Part shown: one piece after another, positions 18,222-26,469 of the stretch | Layout of the letters: every line of letters begins with the position of its first letter | Position numbering within the stretch: the stretch's first letter is position 1 | Notes under the pieces: model-generated | What the model was told of the DNA's origin: nothing | Databases searched by the model: none | The model's input: the letters and a program-made list of their open reading frames with translations, nothing else | Source of the DNA: Agromyces intestinalis | GTDB taxonomy: Bacteria; Actinomycetota; Actinomycetes; Actinomycetales; Microbacteriaceae | Assembly: GCF_008365295.1 (NCBI RefSeq) | Contig: NZ_CP043505.1 | Span: forward strand, 496,001-560,000 | Reading direction: 5' to 3' | Length of the DNA stretch: 64,000 nt | Translations under genes and position numbers: made by a program

Positions 18222-19151
18222 ATGAGGTCCTCCAAGGTCGCCCGCCTCGCCACGGCGCTCGCCGCGGCATCCGCCCTGATGCTCGGGCTCGCCGCCTGCA
18301 CGACGCCGCCTGCCGCCGACCCGCCCGCGCCCGACGGGGCCGCGACCGCGAGCGCCGAGCCGTCGACCGAGGAGTTCGACCCCGCGCTCATCGTCAGCGA
18401 CGACGCGTTCTTCGACAGCACCGCGATGAGCGAGGCCGACATCCAGCGGTTCCTCGAGCAGACCGCATGCCGGCCCGACGCCGGCGTGGTGTGCCTCGCG
18501 CACTACCGCGAGACCACGACCGACCAGCCCGATGAGGGGCCCGGCCACTGCGACGCGTACCGCGGCGCGGCGCACGAGCGCGCCAGCCGCATCCTGCACC
18601 GGGTCGCCGGCGCGTGCGGCATCAGCCCACGCGCGCTCATCGTGCTGCTGCAGAAGGAGCAGTCGCTGCTCACCCGGCCGAGCGCGTACGGCTACGAGCG
18701 CGCGACCGGCTACGGATGCCCCGACACGGCCGACTGCGAGCAGAAGTACTTCGGGTTCTTCAACCAGGTGTACAACGCCGCGTGGCAGTTCCGGCAGTAC
18801 ACGGAGCATCCCGATCGCGCCTACCGCATCGGCGTCGTCGACGTCGCGTTCCATCCCGACGAGGCCTGCGGGGCGCATCCGGTCGACATCCGCAACCAGG
18901 CGACGGCCAACCTCTACAACTACACGCCGTACCAGCCGAACGCCGCCGCCGTGCTCGACCCCGAGAGCGGCGACGGCTGCTCGTCGTGGGGAAACCTGAA
19001 CTTCTGGCGCCTGTGGTGGCGCTGGTTCGGCGACCCGACCGCCGAGCGCTTCCCCGGCTTCCTGCCGGCCTGCTCGCGGCTCGTCGGCGGGCATCCGTGC
19101 CCGCCGGTCGCGACCATCCCGGCCGCGCCGCCCGTCGTGCCCGAGTCGTGA
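18222..19151 (+). CDS. Secreted lipoprotein with putative lysozyme-like fold
   Basis: 309 residues. The signal peptide has lipobox LGLAAC (lipidated Cys at about 24), followed by an Ala/Pro linker. The mature part has conserved-looking segments SPRALIVLLQKEQSLLT, ATGYGCPDTADC, YFGFFNQVYNAAWQFRQY and NLYNYTPYQPN, seen in a group of actinobacterial secreted proteins sometimes labelled hemagglutinin-like. A Glu in LLQKEQS could be a muramidase-type catalytic acid, but that is inference. Several Cys could form disulfides outside the membrane. The ATG at 18222 is chosen because the signal peptide starts there. Confidence 0.75.
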   Translation: MRSSKVARLATALAAASALMLGLAACTTPPAADPPAPDGAATASAEPSTEEFDPALIVSDDAFFDSTAMSEADIQRFLEQTACRPDAGVVCLAHYRETTTDQPDEGPGHCDAYRGAAHERASRILHRVAGACGISPRALIVLLQKEQSLLTRPSAYGYERATGYGCPDTADCEQKYFGFFNQVYNAAWQFRQYTEHPDRAYRIGVVDVAFHPDEACGAHPVDIRNQATANLYNYTPYQPNAAAVLDPESGDGCSSWGNLNFWRLWWRWFGDPTAERFPGFLPACSRLVGGHPCPPVATIPAAPPVVPES

Positions 19152-19163
19152 GGCGCGCGCGTC

Positions 19164-19646
19164 TCAGCCGCCGAGCACCGCGACGGTCGGCTCGTGCCGC
19201 ACCGGGAACGCCACCGACGCGGCGATGAAGCACTTCTCGGATGCCTCGCGATGCAGCTCCTGCGCCAGGTCGGCCATCTCGGGCGACGCGACCACCACGC
19301 GGGGACGCAGGACCGCCTCGACGATCGAGCCGCCGCCGCGCCCGTCGAGCCGCAGCGTGGCGATCGGCGCATCCGTGTAGCCGCGGACGATCACTCCATG
19401 GTTCGCCGCGACGTGCAGGTAGCTCAGCAGGTGGCAGTCGGCGACGGCCGCAAGCAGCAGCTCCTCGGGGTTCCAGCGGTCGCGATCGCCGTGGAAGGCG
19501 CGGTCGCTGGAGCCCGCGAGCTCATGCACCTTGCCCTCGGCACGCACCACGTGCTGCCGCCCGTACGCTCGGTAGCCCGACGTCCCGGTGCCGCGATCAC
19601 CGGTCCATTCGAGCGCGATCTCGAAGCCGTGCTCACCCAGTGCCAT
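19164..19646 (-). CDS. OsmC/Ohr-family protein
   Basis: 160 residues of the OsmC superfamily, which includes thiol-dependent organic hydroperoxide reductases. The two redox Cys positions are C71 in AAVADCHLLSYLH and C139 in SEKCFIAASVAFPV, as in the family. Start at 19646 has a GGAGGAG site about 6 nt upstream. It is divergent from gabT and convergent with the lipoprotein gene. It belongs to the OsmC-like subgroup rather than clear Ohr, so substrate specificity is open. Confidence 0.88.
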   Translation of the reverse strand: MALGEHGFEIALEWTGDRGTGTSGYRAYGRQHVVRAEGKVHELAGSSDRAFHGDRDRWNPEELLLAAVADCHLLSYLHVAANHGVIVRGYTDAPIATLRLDGRGGGSIVEAVLRPRVVVASPEMADLAQELHREASEKCFIAASVAFPVRHEPTVAVLGG

Positions 19647-19709
19647 GTCCGCTCCTCCGGTCGGGGTTCCCCGTTCGATTCTGCCCTGCGCGGCTAAGCT
19701 GGCTGCACC

Positions 19710-21083
19710 ATGACTGACTCCATCGACACCGAGGTTCCCGCCGCCCCCGTCCGCGCCGTGACGCAGGAGCGCAAGATCGTGACCGCGGTGCCCGGTCCGA
19801 AGTCGCAGGAGCTCCACCGACGTCGACAGGCCGTCGTCTCGGACGGCGTGTCGAGCGCGCTGCCCGTCTACATCGCGCACGCCAACGGCGCGGTGCTCGT
19901 CGATATCGACGGCAACCAGTTCGTCGACTTCGGCGCCGGCATCGGGGTCACGACCGTGGGCCACACCGAGGCATCCGTGGTCGCTGCGGCCGCCTCGCAG
20001 TTGCAGGACGTCACCCACACCCTCTTCACGATCACCCCCTACGAGCAGTACGTGCGGGTGGCCGAACTGCTCGCCCAGCACACGCCCGGCGCCTGGGCGA
20101 AGAAGTCGGTGCTCGTCAACTCGGGCGCCGAGGCGGTCGAGAACGGCGTGAAGATCGCGCGCAAGTTCACCGGCCGACGCGCGGTCGCCGTGCTCGACCA
20201 CGCCTACCACGGCCGCACCAACCTCACGATGGCCATGAACTACAAGGCCATGCCGTACGCGACCGGCTTCGGTCCGTTCGCCGGAGACGTCTACCACGCC
20301 CCGAACTCCTACCCCTACCGAGACGGATTGAACGGCGAGGACGCCGCGGCCCGCACCATCGCCTACCTCGAGAAGGTCATCGGCGCGAGCGACCTGGCGT
20401 GCCTCGTCGTCGAGCCGATCCAGGGCGAGGGCGGATTCATGGTGCCCGCCGACGGGTACCTGCCGATCCTGCAGCGCTGGTGCACCGAGCACGGTGTCGT
20501 AATGATCGCCGACGAGATCCAGTCGGGCATGGCCCGCACCGGCCGTTGGTTCGCGAGCGAGCACTTCGGCTGGGAGCCCGACCTGGTGCTCTCGGCCAAG
20601 GGCATCGCGGGCGGGTTGCCGCTGGCCGCGGTCACCGGTCGCGCCGAGATCATGGATGCCTCTCAGCCCGGCGGCCTCGGCGGCACCTTCGGCGGCAACC
20701 CGGTGGCGTGCGCCGCGGCGGTCGCCGTGTTCGAGACCATCGAGCAGAACGGGCTGCTCGCCGAGGCCGAGCGCATCGAGCGAACTTTGAAGGCCGGCCT
20801 CGAGCGGTTGCGGGCCCGCTACGACGTGATCGGTGAGATCCGCGGGCTGGGCGCGATGGTCGCGATCGAGCTCGTGCAGCCCGGCACCGGCGCCACCACG
20901 AAGCGCCCGAACTCCGAGGCCGTGTCGCAGATCGTCGCGTACGCCGCGCAGCACGGGATCCTGTTCCTCAACGCCGGAACCTGGGGCAACGTCCTGCGAT
21001 TCCTGCCGAGTCTCGCGATGAGCGATGCGCTCATCGACGACGCCCTCACCGTGCTCGACGACGCGTTCGCCGCGCTCGGCTGA
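19710..21083 (+). CDS. gabT: 4-aminobutyrate--2-oxoglutarate transaminase
   Basis: 457 residues, class III PLP-dependent aminotransferase. It transfers the amino group of GABA to 2-oxoglutarate, giving succinate semialdehyde. PLP-binding elements include NSGAEAVENGVKIAR, the Asp in MIADEIQSGMARTG and the Schiff-base Lys297 in LSAKGIAGGLPLAAV. No ribosome site precedes the ATG; a TAAGCT box lies 9 nt upstream, so the leader is very short. The asparaginase gene follows after 2 bases. The convergent polyamine importer suggests a role in putrescine/GABA breakdown. Confidence 0.93.
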   Translation: MTDSIDTEVPAAPVRAVTQERKIVTAVPGPKSQELHRRRQAVVSDGVSSALPVYIAHANGAVLVDIDGNQFVDFGAGIGVTTVGHTEASVVAAAASQLQDVTHTLFTITPYEQYVRVAELLAQHTPGAWAKKSVLVNSGAEAVENGVKIARKFTGRRAVAVLDHAYHGRTNLTMAMNYKAMPYATGFGPFAGDVYHAPNSYPYRDGLNGEDAAARTIAYLEKVIGASDLACLVVEPIQGEGGFMVPADGYLPILQRWCTEHGVVMIADEIQSGMARTGRWFASEHFGWEPDLVLSAKGIAGGLPLAAVTGRAEIMDASQPGGLGGTFGGNPVACAAAVAVFETIEQNGLLAEAERIERTLKAGLERLRARYDVIGEIRGLGAMVAIELVQPGTGATTKRPNSEAVSQIVAYAAQHGILFLNAGTWGNVLRFLPSLAMSDALIDDALTVLDDAFAALG

Positions 21084-21085
21084 TC

Positions 21086-22075
21086 GTGGCCGGCACCTTC
21101 TCGTCCTCCGACGCCGTCGAGCTCGCCGTGGTCGTGCGCAGTGGTTTCACCGAGTCCCGTCACGCCGGCTCGGCCGTCGTGCTCTCCCCCGAGGGCGAGG
21201 TGGTGCGCGAGCTCGGCGACATCCGCTCGCCCATCCTGCCGCGCTCGTGCCTGAAGCCGTTCCAGGCGATCGCCGCGATGACGTCTGGCGTCACGCTGCG
21301 CGGCGAGGACGCGGCGATCGCGACCGCGAGCCACTCGGGCACCGCCGCGCACGTCGCCCTCGTGAAGGGCCTGCTCGCACGCGCCGAGCTGCTGCCCCCG
21401 GTGCTCGGCTGCCCGCCGGCCCTGCCGGGCGATCGCGCCGCCCGCGAGCAGGTGGTGCGGGCAGGCGGCGGGCCCGAGCGCGTGACCATGGAGTGCTCGG
21501 GCAAGCACGCCGCGATGCTGCTCGCGTGCGCGGCGAACGAGTGGCCGCTCGAGAGCTACCTCGACCCCGGTCACCCGATGCAGCGCAAAGTGCTCGACGT
21601 GCTCGAACGGCTGAGCGGCGAACGCCCATCGGCGGTCGCCGTCGACGGGTGCGGCACGCCGGTCTTCGCGATCAGCCTCGCGGGTCTGGCCCGAGGCATC
21701 CAGAAGATCACCACCGCGCAGTCGACCTCGCCGTTCGCGCTGTTCCGCGAGGCCGCCGCGCTCACCGCCGCGGTGCGCGACCATGCGTGGGCGGCCGGCG
21801 GGCCCGGCCAGCCCGACACGGTCGCGATCGAGCGGCTCGGCGTCTTCGCCAAGCGCGGCGCCGAGGGCGTCATGGTCATGACCGCGCCGAACGGCACCAC
21901 GACGGCGGTCAAGGTGCTCGACGGCAGCCAGCGGGCCTCGACGATCGTCGCCCTGCGGTTGCTCGCCGACGCCGGTGCACTCGAACACGACGCCGTCGAC
22001 GCCGTGCAGGCCGAGCTCGACCTGTGGGTCATGGGCGGCGACCGACCCGTCGGCGAGATCCGCGCGACGGTCTAG
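21086..22075 (+). CDS. L-asparaginase, Rhizobium etli AnsA (asparaginase II) type
   Basis: 329 residues of the asparaginase_II family typified by R. etli AnsA, unrelated to the E. coli enzymes. Characteristic segments are RSCLKPFQA, ATASHSGT, MECSGKHAAML, VDGCGTPVFA and FAKRGAEGV. It hydrolyses asparagine to aspartate and ammonia, probably in the cytoplasm as no signal peptide is seen. The GTG start lies 2 bases after the gabT stop, so the pair is an operon with coupled translation, consistent with nitrogen scavenging. Confidence 0.88.
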   Translation: MAGTFSSSDAVELAVVVRSGFTESRHAGSAVVLSPEGEVVRELGDIRSPILPRSCLKPFQAIAAMTSGVTLRGEDAAIATASHSGTAAHVALVKGLLARAELLPPVLGCPPALPGDRAAREQVVRAGGGPERVTMECSGKHAAMLLACAANEWPLESYLDPGHPMQRKVLDVLERLSGERPSAVAVDGCGTPVFAISLAGLARGIQKITTAQSTSPFALFREAAALTAAVRDHAWAAGGPGQPDTVAIERLGVFAKRGAEGVMVMTAPNGTTTAVKVLDGSQRASTIVALRLLADAGALEHDAVDAVQAELDLWVMGGDRPVGEIRATV

Positions 22076-22088
22076 CGCGCGGGCGCGC

Positions 22089-23015
22089 TCACCCCTGCTT
22101 GGCGAGCCGCTTCGCCCGCGCCGCGCGCGACACCTGCGCCGCGATCACGAGGACGATCGCGAACAGGAACACCGCCGAGGCGATGACGTTCGCCTCGGCC
22201 GGGATGCCGCGCGACGCCGAGATGTACACGTACTTCGGGAAGGTCGTGACCGATCCCGAGTTGAAGTTCGTGATGATGAAGTCGTCGAAGCTGAGCGCGA
22301 ACGACAGCAACGCGGCAGCGAGGATGCCCGGAAGCAGCAGCGGGAACGTCACCCGCCAGAACACCTGGTTGGGAGACCCGTAGAGGTCGCGCCCGGCCTC
22401 TTCGAGCGCCGGATCGAGGCTCGCGACGCGGGCCTTCACCGTGACGACGACGAAGCTGATGCAGAACATGATGTGCGCGAGGATGATCGTCAACATGTCC
22501 TTCGGCACGCCGACGGCGAGGAACTGGGCCGCGAGGCCCGCACCGAGCACGACCTCGGGGGTGGCCATCGGCAGGAACAGCAGCAGGCTCGTCGCGCTGC
22601 GCGCGCGGAACCGGTAGCGCACGAGGGCGATGGCGATCATCGTGCCCAGCGCGGTCGCGACGACCGTCGAGACCACGCCGATCACGATGCTGTTGCCGAA
22701 CGCCTCGCAGACCGCCCCGCCCTCGACGTTGCAGACGTTCAGCCACTTGTCGAAGGTGAAGCCGCGCCACGAGATGTTCGACTTCAGCGAGTCGTTGAAC
22801 GAGAACACGAACGTGTACGCGATCGGAATGAGCAGGAACACGAACGCGATGACCGTATAGGCCGGCAGCAGCCAGTCGCCGAGGCCGAGACGCCGGCCGC
22901 GCTCCCGGGTGACGCGGCCCGGGCGGCCGTCGGCGCCACCCCCACCGCGTCCCTCGAGCTGCTCCTGCTCGGCGAGGCCGCCGAGCACGGCGCCGGCCTG
23001 TGCTTCACCGCTCAC
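22089..23015 (-). CDS. potC: Spermidine/putrescine-type ABC transporter permease (PotC-like)
   Basis: 308 residues with six membrane helices and the permease EAA loop (DPALEEAGRDLYGSPNQVFWRVTFPLLLPGI region). The GTG start (SGEAQAGAV...) overlaps the potB stop as GTGA, so the start is well set. The first 45 residues are a Gly/Glu-rich cytoplasmic extension before the first helix. It is last in the potDABC operon. Polyamine specificity is inferred from the whole operon; related systems carry other cationic or aminated solutes. Confidence 0.9.
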   Translation of the reverse strand: MSGEAQAGAVLGGLAEQEQLEGRGGGGADGRPGRVTRERGRRLGLGDWLLPAYTVIAFVFLLIPIAYTFVFSFNDSLKSNISWRGFTFDKWLNVCNVEGGAVCEAFGNSIVIGVVSTVVATALGTMIAIALVRYRFRARSATSLLLFLPMATPEVVLGAGLAAQFLAVGVPKDMLTIILAHIMFCISFVVVTVKARVASLDPALEEAGRDLYGSPNQVFWRVTFPLLLPGILAAALLSFALSFDDFIITNFNSGSVTTFPKYVYISASRGIPAEANVIASAVFLFAIVLVIAAQVSRAARAKRLAKQG

Positions 23016-23923
23016 AGCAGGTCCTCCGTTCCGCTCCGCTTCACGTACACGCCCACGAGCACGAGGATCACGGCCATCAGGATGATCGACAGCGCCGCCG
23101 CCGCCGGATAGTTCAGCAGCACGAGGAAGTTCGCCTCGATGACGTTGCCCATCATCTGCGTGTCGGGCCCGCCGAGGAAGTCGCGGCTCGCATTGATGTA
23201 ATCGCCCGCCGAGGGGATGAACGTGAGGAGCGTCCCCGCGACGATGCCCGGCATCGACAGCGGGATGGTGACCTTGCGGAACACCGTGAACGGATTGGCG
23301 TACAGGTCGCTGCCCGCCTCGAGGTACCGCGTGTCGAGCCGCTCGAGTGCGGTGTACAGCGGCAGCGTCATGAACGGGATGAAGTTGTAGGTGAGGCCGA
23401 AGATCACCGCGAACGGCGTGCCCGCGAAGTGCGCGTCGGGTGCGAGCAGGGACAGCGCCTTCAGCGAGGTGATGATGAACGACTCGTCGGAGAGGATCTG
23501 CTTCCACGCGAGCGTGCGCAGCAGGAAGCTGATGAAGAACGGGGCGATCACGAGCACCAGCATCAGGCTCTGCAGCAGTGGCCACGGTCGCGCCTTCACG
23601 CCGATGAAGTACGCCAGCGGGTAGCTGAACAGCAGGGCGAACACGGTCGCCGCGAGCGCGTACCCGAACGAGCGCAGGATGTGCGGCCAGTACGCCTCGA
23701 TCACCGTGACGTAGTTCTGCCAGTTGAACGCGAACTCGTACACGCCGATGTCGCCGAACTCGCTCGGCTGCTGCAGCGAGGTGAGCAGCAGCGATACCAG
23801 TGGCGTCAGGAAGAACAGCAGTAGGTAGGCGATGCCGGGCAGCAGCAGGAACAGTGCGATGGGGCTGCGCCGGCGCGGAGCCTGCGGCTGCGCTTCGGCG
23901 GTCGCGAAGGCGGCGAAGGCCAT
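23012..23923 (-). CDS. potB: Spermidine/putrescine-type ABC transporter permease (PotB-like)
   Basis: 303 residues, six membrane helices. The EAA loop is in RLDTRYLEAGSDLYANPFTVFRKVTIPLS (about 205). The segment FIPSAGDYINASRDFLGG is typical of PotB. The ATG shares one base with the potA stop (TGATG), giving translational coupling. It forms the membrane channel with PotC and is energised by PotA. Confidence 0.92.
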   Translation of the reverse strand: MAFAAFATAEAQPQAPRRRSPIALFLLLPGIAYLLLFFLTPLVSLLLTSLQQPSEFGDIGVYEFAFNWQNYVTVIEAYWPHILRSFGYALAATVFALLFSYPLAYFIGVKARPWPLLQSLMLVLVIAPFFISFLLRTLAWKQILSDESFIITSLKALSLLAPDAHFAGTPFAVIFGLTYNFIPFMTLPLYTALERLDTRYLEAGSDLYANPFTVFRKVTIPLSMPGIVAGTLLTFIPSAGDYINASRDFLGGPDTQMMGNVIEANFLVLLNYPAAAALSIILMAVILVLVGVYVKRSGTEDLL

Positions 23924-25122
23924 CAGGCCTCCTCGAGCTCCGTGGTGAGCGCGTCGCGCTGCTGGGCCGCGATCGCCGAGGTCGACGCATCCGCGGGGAA
24001 CCGGGGCTGCGCGGATGCCTCGTCGGCGAGTCCGAACCCGTGCTCGATGCGCCAGCTCAGCCACGCCTCGGCGCCGACCGCGACGGCCGGACCGTGCCCG
24101 ACGTTCTGGGCGAACACGAGCAGGGTGCCGGCGCCGGGTACGTCGACGAGGTACTGGGTGCTCACGCCCGAGAACGACACGTCGATGACCCGCCCCGGCC
24201 CGAGCACGTTGCGATCGGGCGCCTCGGGAGGCGCGGTCTCGTGCAGCGCGACCTTCTCGGGGCGCACTCCGACGGTCACGGTGCCCTGGTGCCGCTGGGC
24301 CCTGGCGGTGGGGATGCGGACGGGGGTGCCGGCGACGTCGACCGCGATCGTGTCGGGCGTGGTCGCGGCGACCGGGCCCGTGAAGAGGTTCGACTGGCCG
24401 AGGAAGTTCGCGACGAACGCGGTGCGCGGCAGGTCGTAGAGCTCGTCGGGGGCGCCCATCTGCTCGATCGCGCCCTGGTTCATGACCGCGACGGTGTCGG
24501 CCATGGTCATGGCCTCTTCCTGGTCGTGGGTCACGTGCAGGAAGGTGAGGCCCACCTCTTCCTGGATCGACTTGAGCTCGAGCTGCATCTGACGGCGCAG
24601 CTTCAGGTCGAGGGCGCCCAGCGGCTCGTCGAGCAGCAGCAGCGCGGGCCGATTCACGATCGCGCGGGCGAGCGCGACCCGCTGCTGCTGGCCGCCCGAG
24701 AGCTGCTGCGGGCGCCGCTGCGCGAGGTGATCGAGCTCGACGAGCTTCAGCGCCTCGTGCGCGCGGCCGACGGGGTCGGAGATGCGCCGGCGCTTCAGCC
24801 CGAACGCGACGTTCTCGATGATCGTCATGTGCGGGAAGAGCGCGTAGCTCTGGAACACCGTGTTCACCGGGCGCTGGTGCGCCTTGGTGGCGGTCACGTC
24901 GGTGCCGCCGATCAGGATGCGCCCGCGAGTCGGCTCCTCGAGGCCGGCGACGAGCCGCAGGGTCGTGGTCTTGCCGCAGCCCGACGGGCCGAGCAGTGCG
25001 AAGAACGAGCCGGCGGGAATGGTGAGGTCGAGCTCCTCGATCGCCGTGAACCCCGGGAACCGCTTCTGGATGCCGACCAGTTGCAGGTCGGCCCCGCGTT
25101 CGGCGAATTCGCGTACCGCCAT
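23923..25122 (-). CDS. potA: Spermidine/putrescine-type ABC transporter ATPase
   Basis: 399 residues. The nucleotide-binding domain has Walker A GPSGCGKTT, Q-loop FQSYALFPHM, signature [12 protein letters not shown], Walker B LLLLDEPLGALD and H-loop THDQEEA. A C-terminal TOBE regulatory domain follows (about 290-380, VGVRPEKVAL). The ATG at 25122 is preferred over a GTG at 25128 because AAGGGG is correctly spaced for it. It lies 9 bases after potD. Confidence 0.93.
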   Translation of the reverse strand: MAVREFAERGADLQLVGIQKRFPGFTAIEELDLTIPAGSFFALLGPSGCGKTTTLRLVAGLEEPTRGRILIGGTDVTATKAHQRPVNTVFQSYALFPHMTIIENVAFGLKRRRISDPVGRAHEALKLVELDHLAQRRPQQLSGGQQQRVALARAIVNRPALLLLDEPLGALDLKLRRQMQLELKSIQEEVGLTFLHVTHDQEEAMTMADTVAVMNQGAIEQMGAPDELYDLPRTAFVANFLGQSNLFTGPVAATTPDTIAVDVAGTPVRIPTARAQRHQGTVTVGVRPEKVALHETAPPEAPDRNVLGPGRVIDVSFSGVSTQYLVDVPGAGTLLVFAQNVGHGPAVAVGAEAWLSWRIEHGFGLADEASAQPRFPADASTSAIAAQQRDALTTELEEA

Positions 25123-25131
25123 CGTCACCCC

Positions 25132-26346
25132 TTATGCGCCGAGCAGGATCGACTGGAACTCGGCTTGGTAGCGCTGCTCTTCGGGACCGGTGAGGGTGCG
25201 GAAGATGTGCGCCTGCGACAGCGTCTCGTCATTCGGGAAGATGAGCTGGTTCTCGGCGAGTTCGGGATCGATGGCCTCGGCCGCCTCCCTGGCTCCGACC
25301 ACCGGGGTGATGTAGTTCACCCACGCGGCGACCTCGGCGGCGACGTCGGGCTGGTAGTAGAAGTCGATGAGCCTCTCAGCGTTTGTCTTGCGCGGCGAGC
25401 CGATCGGCACGAGGAAGTTGTCGTTCCAGAGCGTGCCGCCCGCGGACGGCAGCGCGAACTGCCACTTGTCGCCGGCCTCGGCGTTGATGACCGTGATGTC
25501 GCCCGACCAGCAGATCGCCGCGAGGGTGTCGCCGCTCTTCAGGTCTTCGAGGTACGAGTTGCCCTTGATGTTGCGCACCTGACCCTTCTCGACCTGCTCG
25601 CGCAGCACGTCGATGGCGGCGGTGTACTCGGCGTCCCCCCACTCGCCGGCGATGTCGACGCCGTTCTGCAGCATCAACAGCCCCATGGTGTCGCGCATCT
25701 CGCTGAGCACACCGACGCGGCCCTTGAGCTCGGGGTTCCAGAGGTCGTCGACCGATTCGAGGCCGCCGGGGATCGCCTCGGTGTTCCAGCAGATGCCGGC
25801 GAACCCGCCCTGCCATGGCACGGAGTGCACGCGGCCGGGGTCGAAGTCGGGGTCGCGCAGCGCCGGCTCGAGGTTGCTGAGGTTCGGGATGTTCGCGTGG
25901 TCGAGCTCCTGCGTGTAGCCGAGACGGATCCAGCGACTCACCATCCAGTCGGTGAGGCAGACGAGGTCTGCGCCGATGTCCTGGCCGAGCTGCAGTTGGT
26001 CTTTCACCTTGCCGTAGAAGGTGTTGTTGTCGTCGACGGCGACGTCGTACGTCACCGAGATGCCGGTCTCCTGCTCGAACCGCTGCAGGGTCGGGTAGTT
26101 GCCGTCGTCGTCCTCGTCGATGTAGGCCGCCCAGTTCGCCCACGTCAGCGTGGGGTCGGTTTCGGACTTGTCGGTCGCGGCGGTCGGCTTGGCCTGGCCC
26201 CCGCCGGTGGAGCAGGCCGCAAGGGCGAGGGCGGACATCCCGGCGCCGGCGCCCGCGAGCAGGCCGCGCCGCGTGAGCTGGGCCCGCCGGGCCTGCAGCA
26301 CGAGCGATCTGATCATCGGATCCTGGGGAAGGGGGCGAGACGTCAC
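25132..26346 (-). CDS. potD: Polyamine-type ABC transporter substrate-binding lipoprotein
   Basis: 404 residues. The N-terminus has LTRRGLLAGAGAGMSALALAACS, a twin-arginine-like motif followed by a lipobox (ALAAC), so it is probably a Tat-exported lipoprotein. The mature part is a PotD/PotF-like solute-binding fold (TWANWAAYIDEDDDGNYP, VVDDLWNPELKGRVGVLSEM-like segments). The GTG at 26346 has a GAGGAG site about 7 nt upstream. It is first in the potDABC operon. A perfect palindrome containing TACGGAATC lies 100 bases upstream. Confidence 0.92.
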   Translation of the reverse strand: MTSRPLPQDPMIRSLVLQARRAQLTRRGLLAGAGAGMSALALAACSTGGGQAKPTAATDKSETDPTLTWANWAAYIDEDDDGNYPTLQRFEQETGISVTYDVAVDDNNTFYGKVKDQLQLGQDIGADLVCLTDWMVSRWIRLGYTQELDHANIPNLSNLEPALRDPDFDPGRVHSVPWQGGFAGICWNTEAIPGGLESVDDLWNPELKGRVGVLSEMRDTMGLLMLQNGVDIAGEWGDAEYTAAIDVLREQVEKGQVRNIKGNSYLEDLKSGDTLAAICWSGDITVINAEAGDKWQFALPSAGGTLWNDNFLVPIGSPRKTNAERLIDFYYQPDVAAEVAAWVNYITPVVGAREAAEAIDPELAENQLIFPNDETLSQAHIFRTLTGPEEQRYQAEFQSILLGA

Positions 26347-26445
26347 GGTGTCTCCTCTCGGGCACAGGGCACGTGCAGTGGGTGGGAAGATATTGCCACA
26401 CCGGCGGCCGCGAAGCACGGGTTCATGCCCGATTCGTTACCTTTT

Positions 26446-26469
26446 GCGGATTCCCCCTACGGAATCCGC
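26446..26469. promoter_or_regulatory. Perfect 9-6-9 palindrome between potD promoter region and FtsK gene end
   Basis: The arms GCGGATTCC and GGAATCCGC flank a ccctac loop. The site covers the stop codon of the FtsK-like gene and lies 100 bases upstream of potD. It could be the terminator of the nine-gene operon, though there is no U-tract. Its TACGGAATC core is also present upstream of the Lrp-type regulator at 43982-43990, so an operator role is possible. Confidence 0.5.

Noticed and set aside
26446..26469. Palindrome read only as a terminator
   Set aside because: It lacks a U-tract on the minus strand (AAAA follows instead) and shares its core with a promoter-region motif at 43982, so it was kept as a regulatory site with the terminator option noted.
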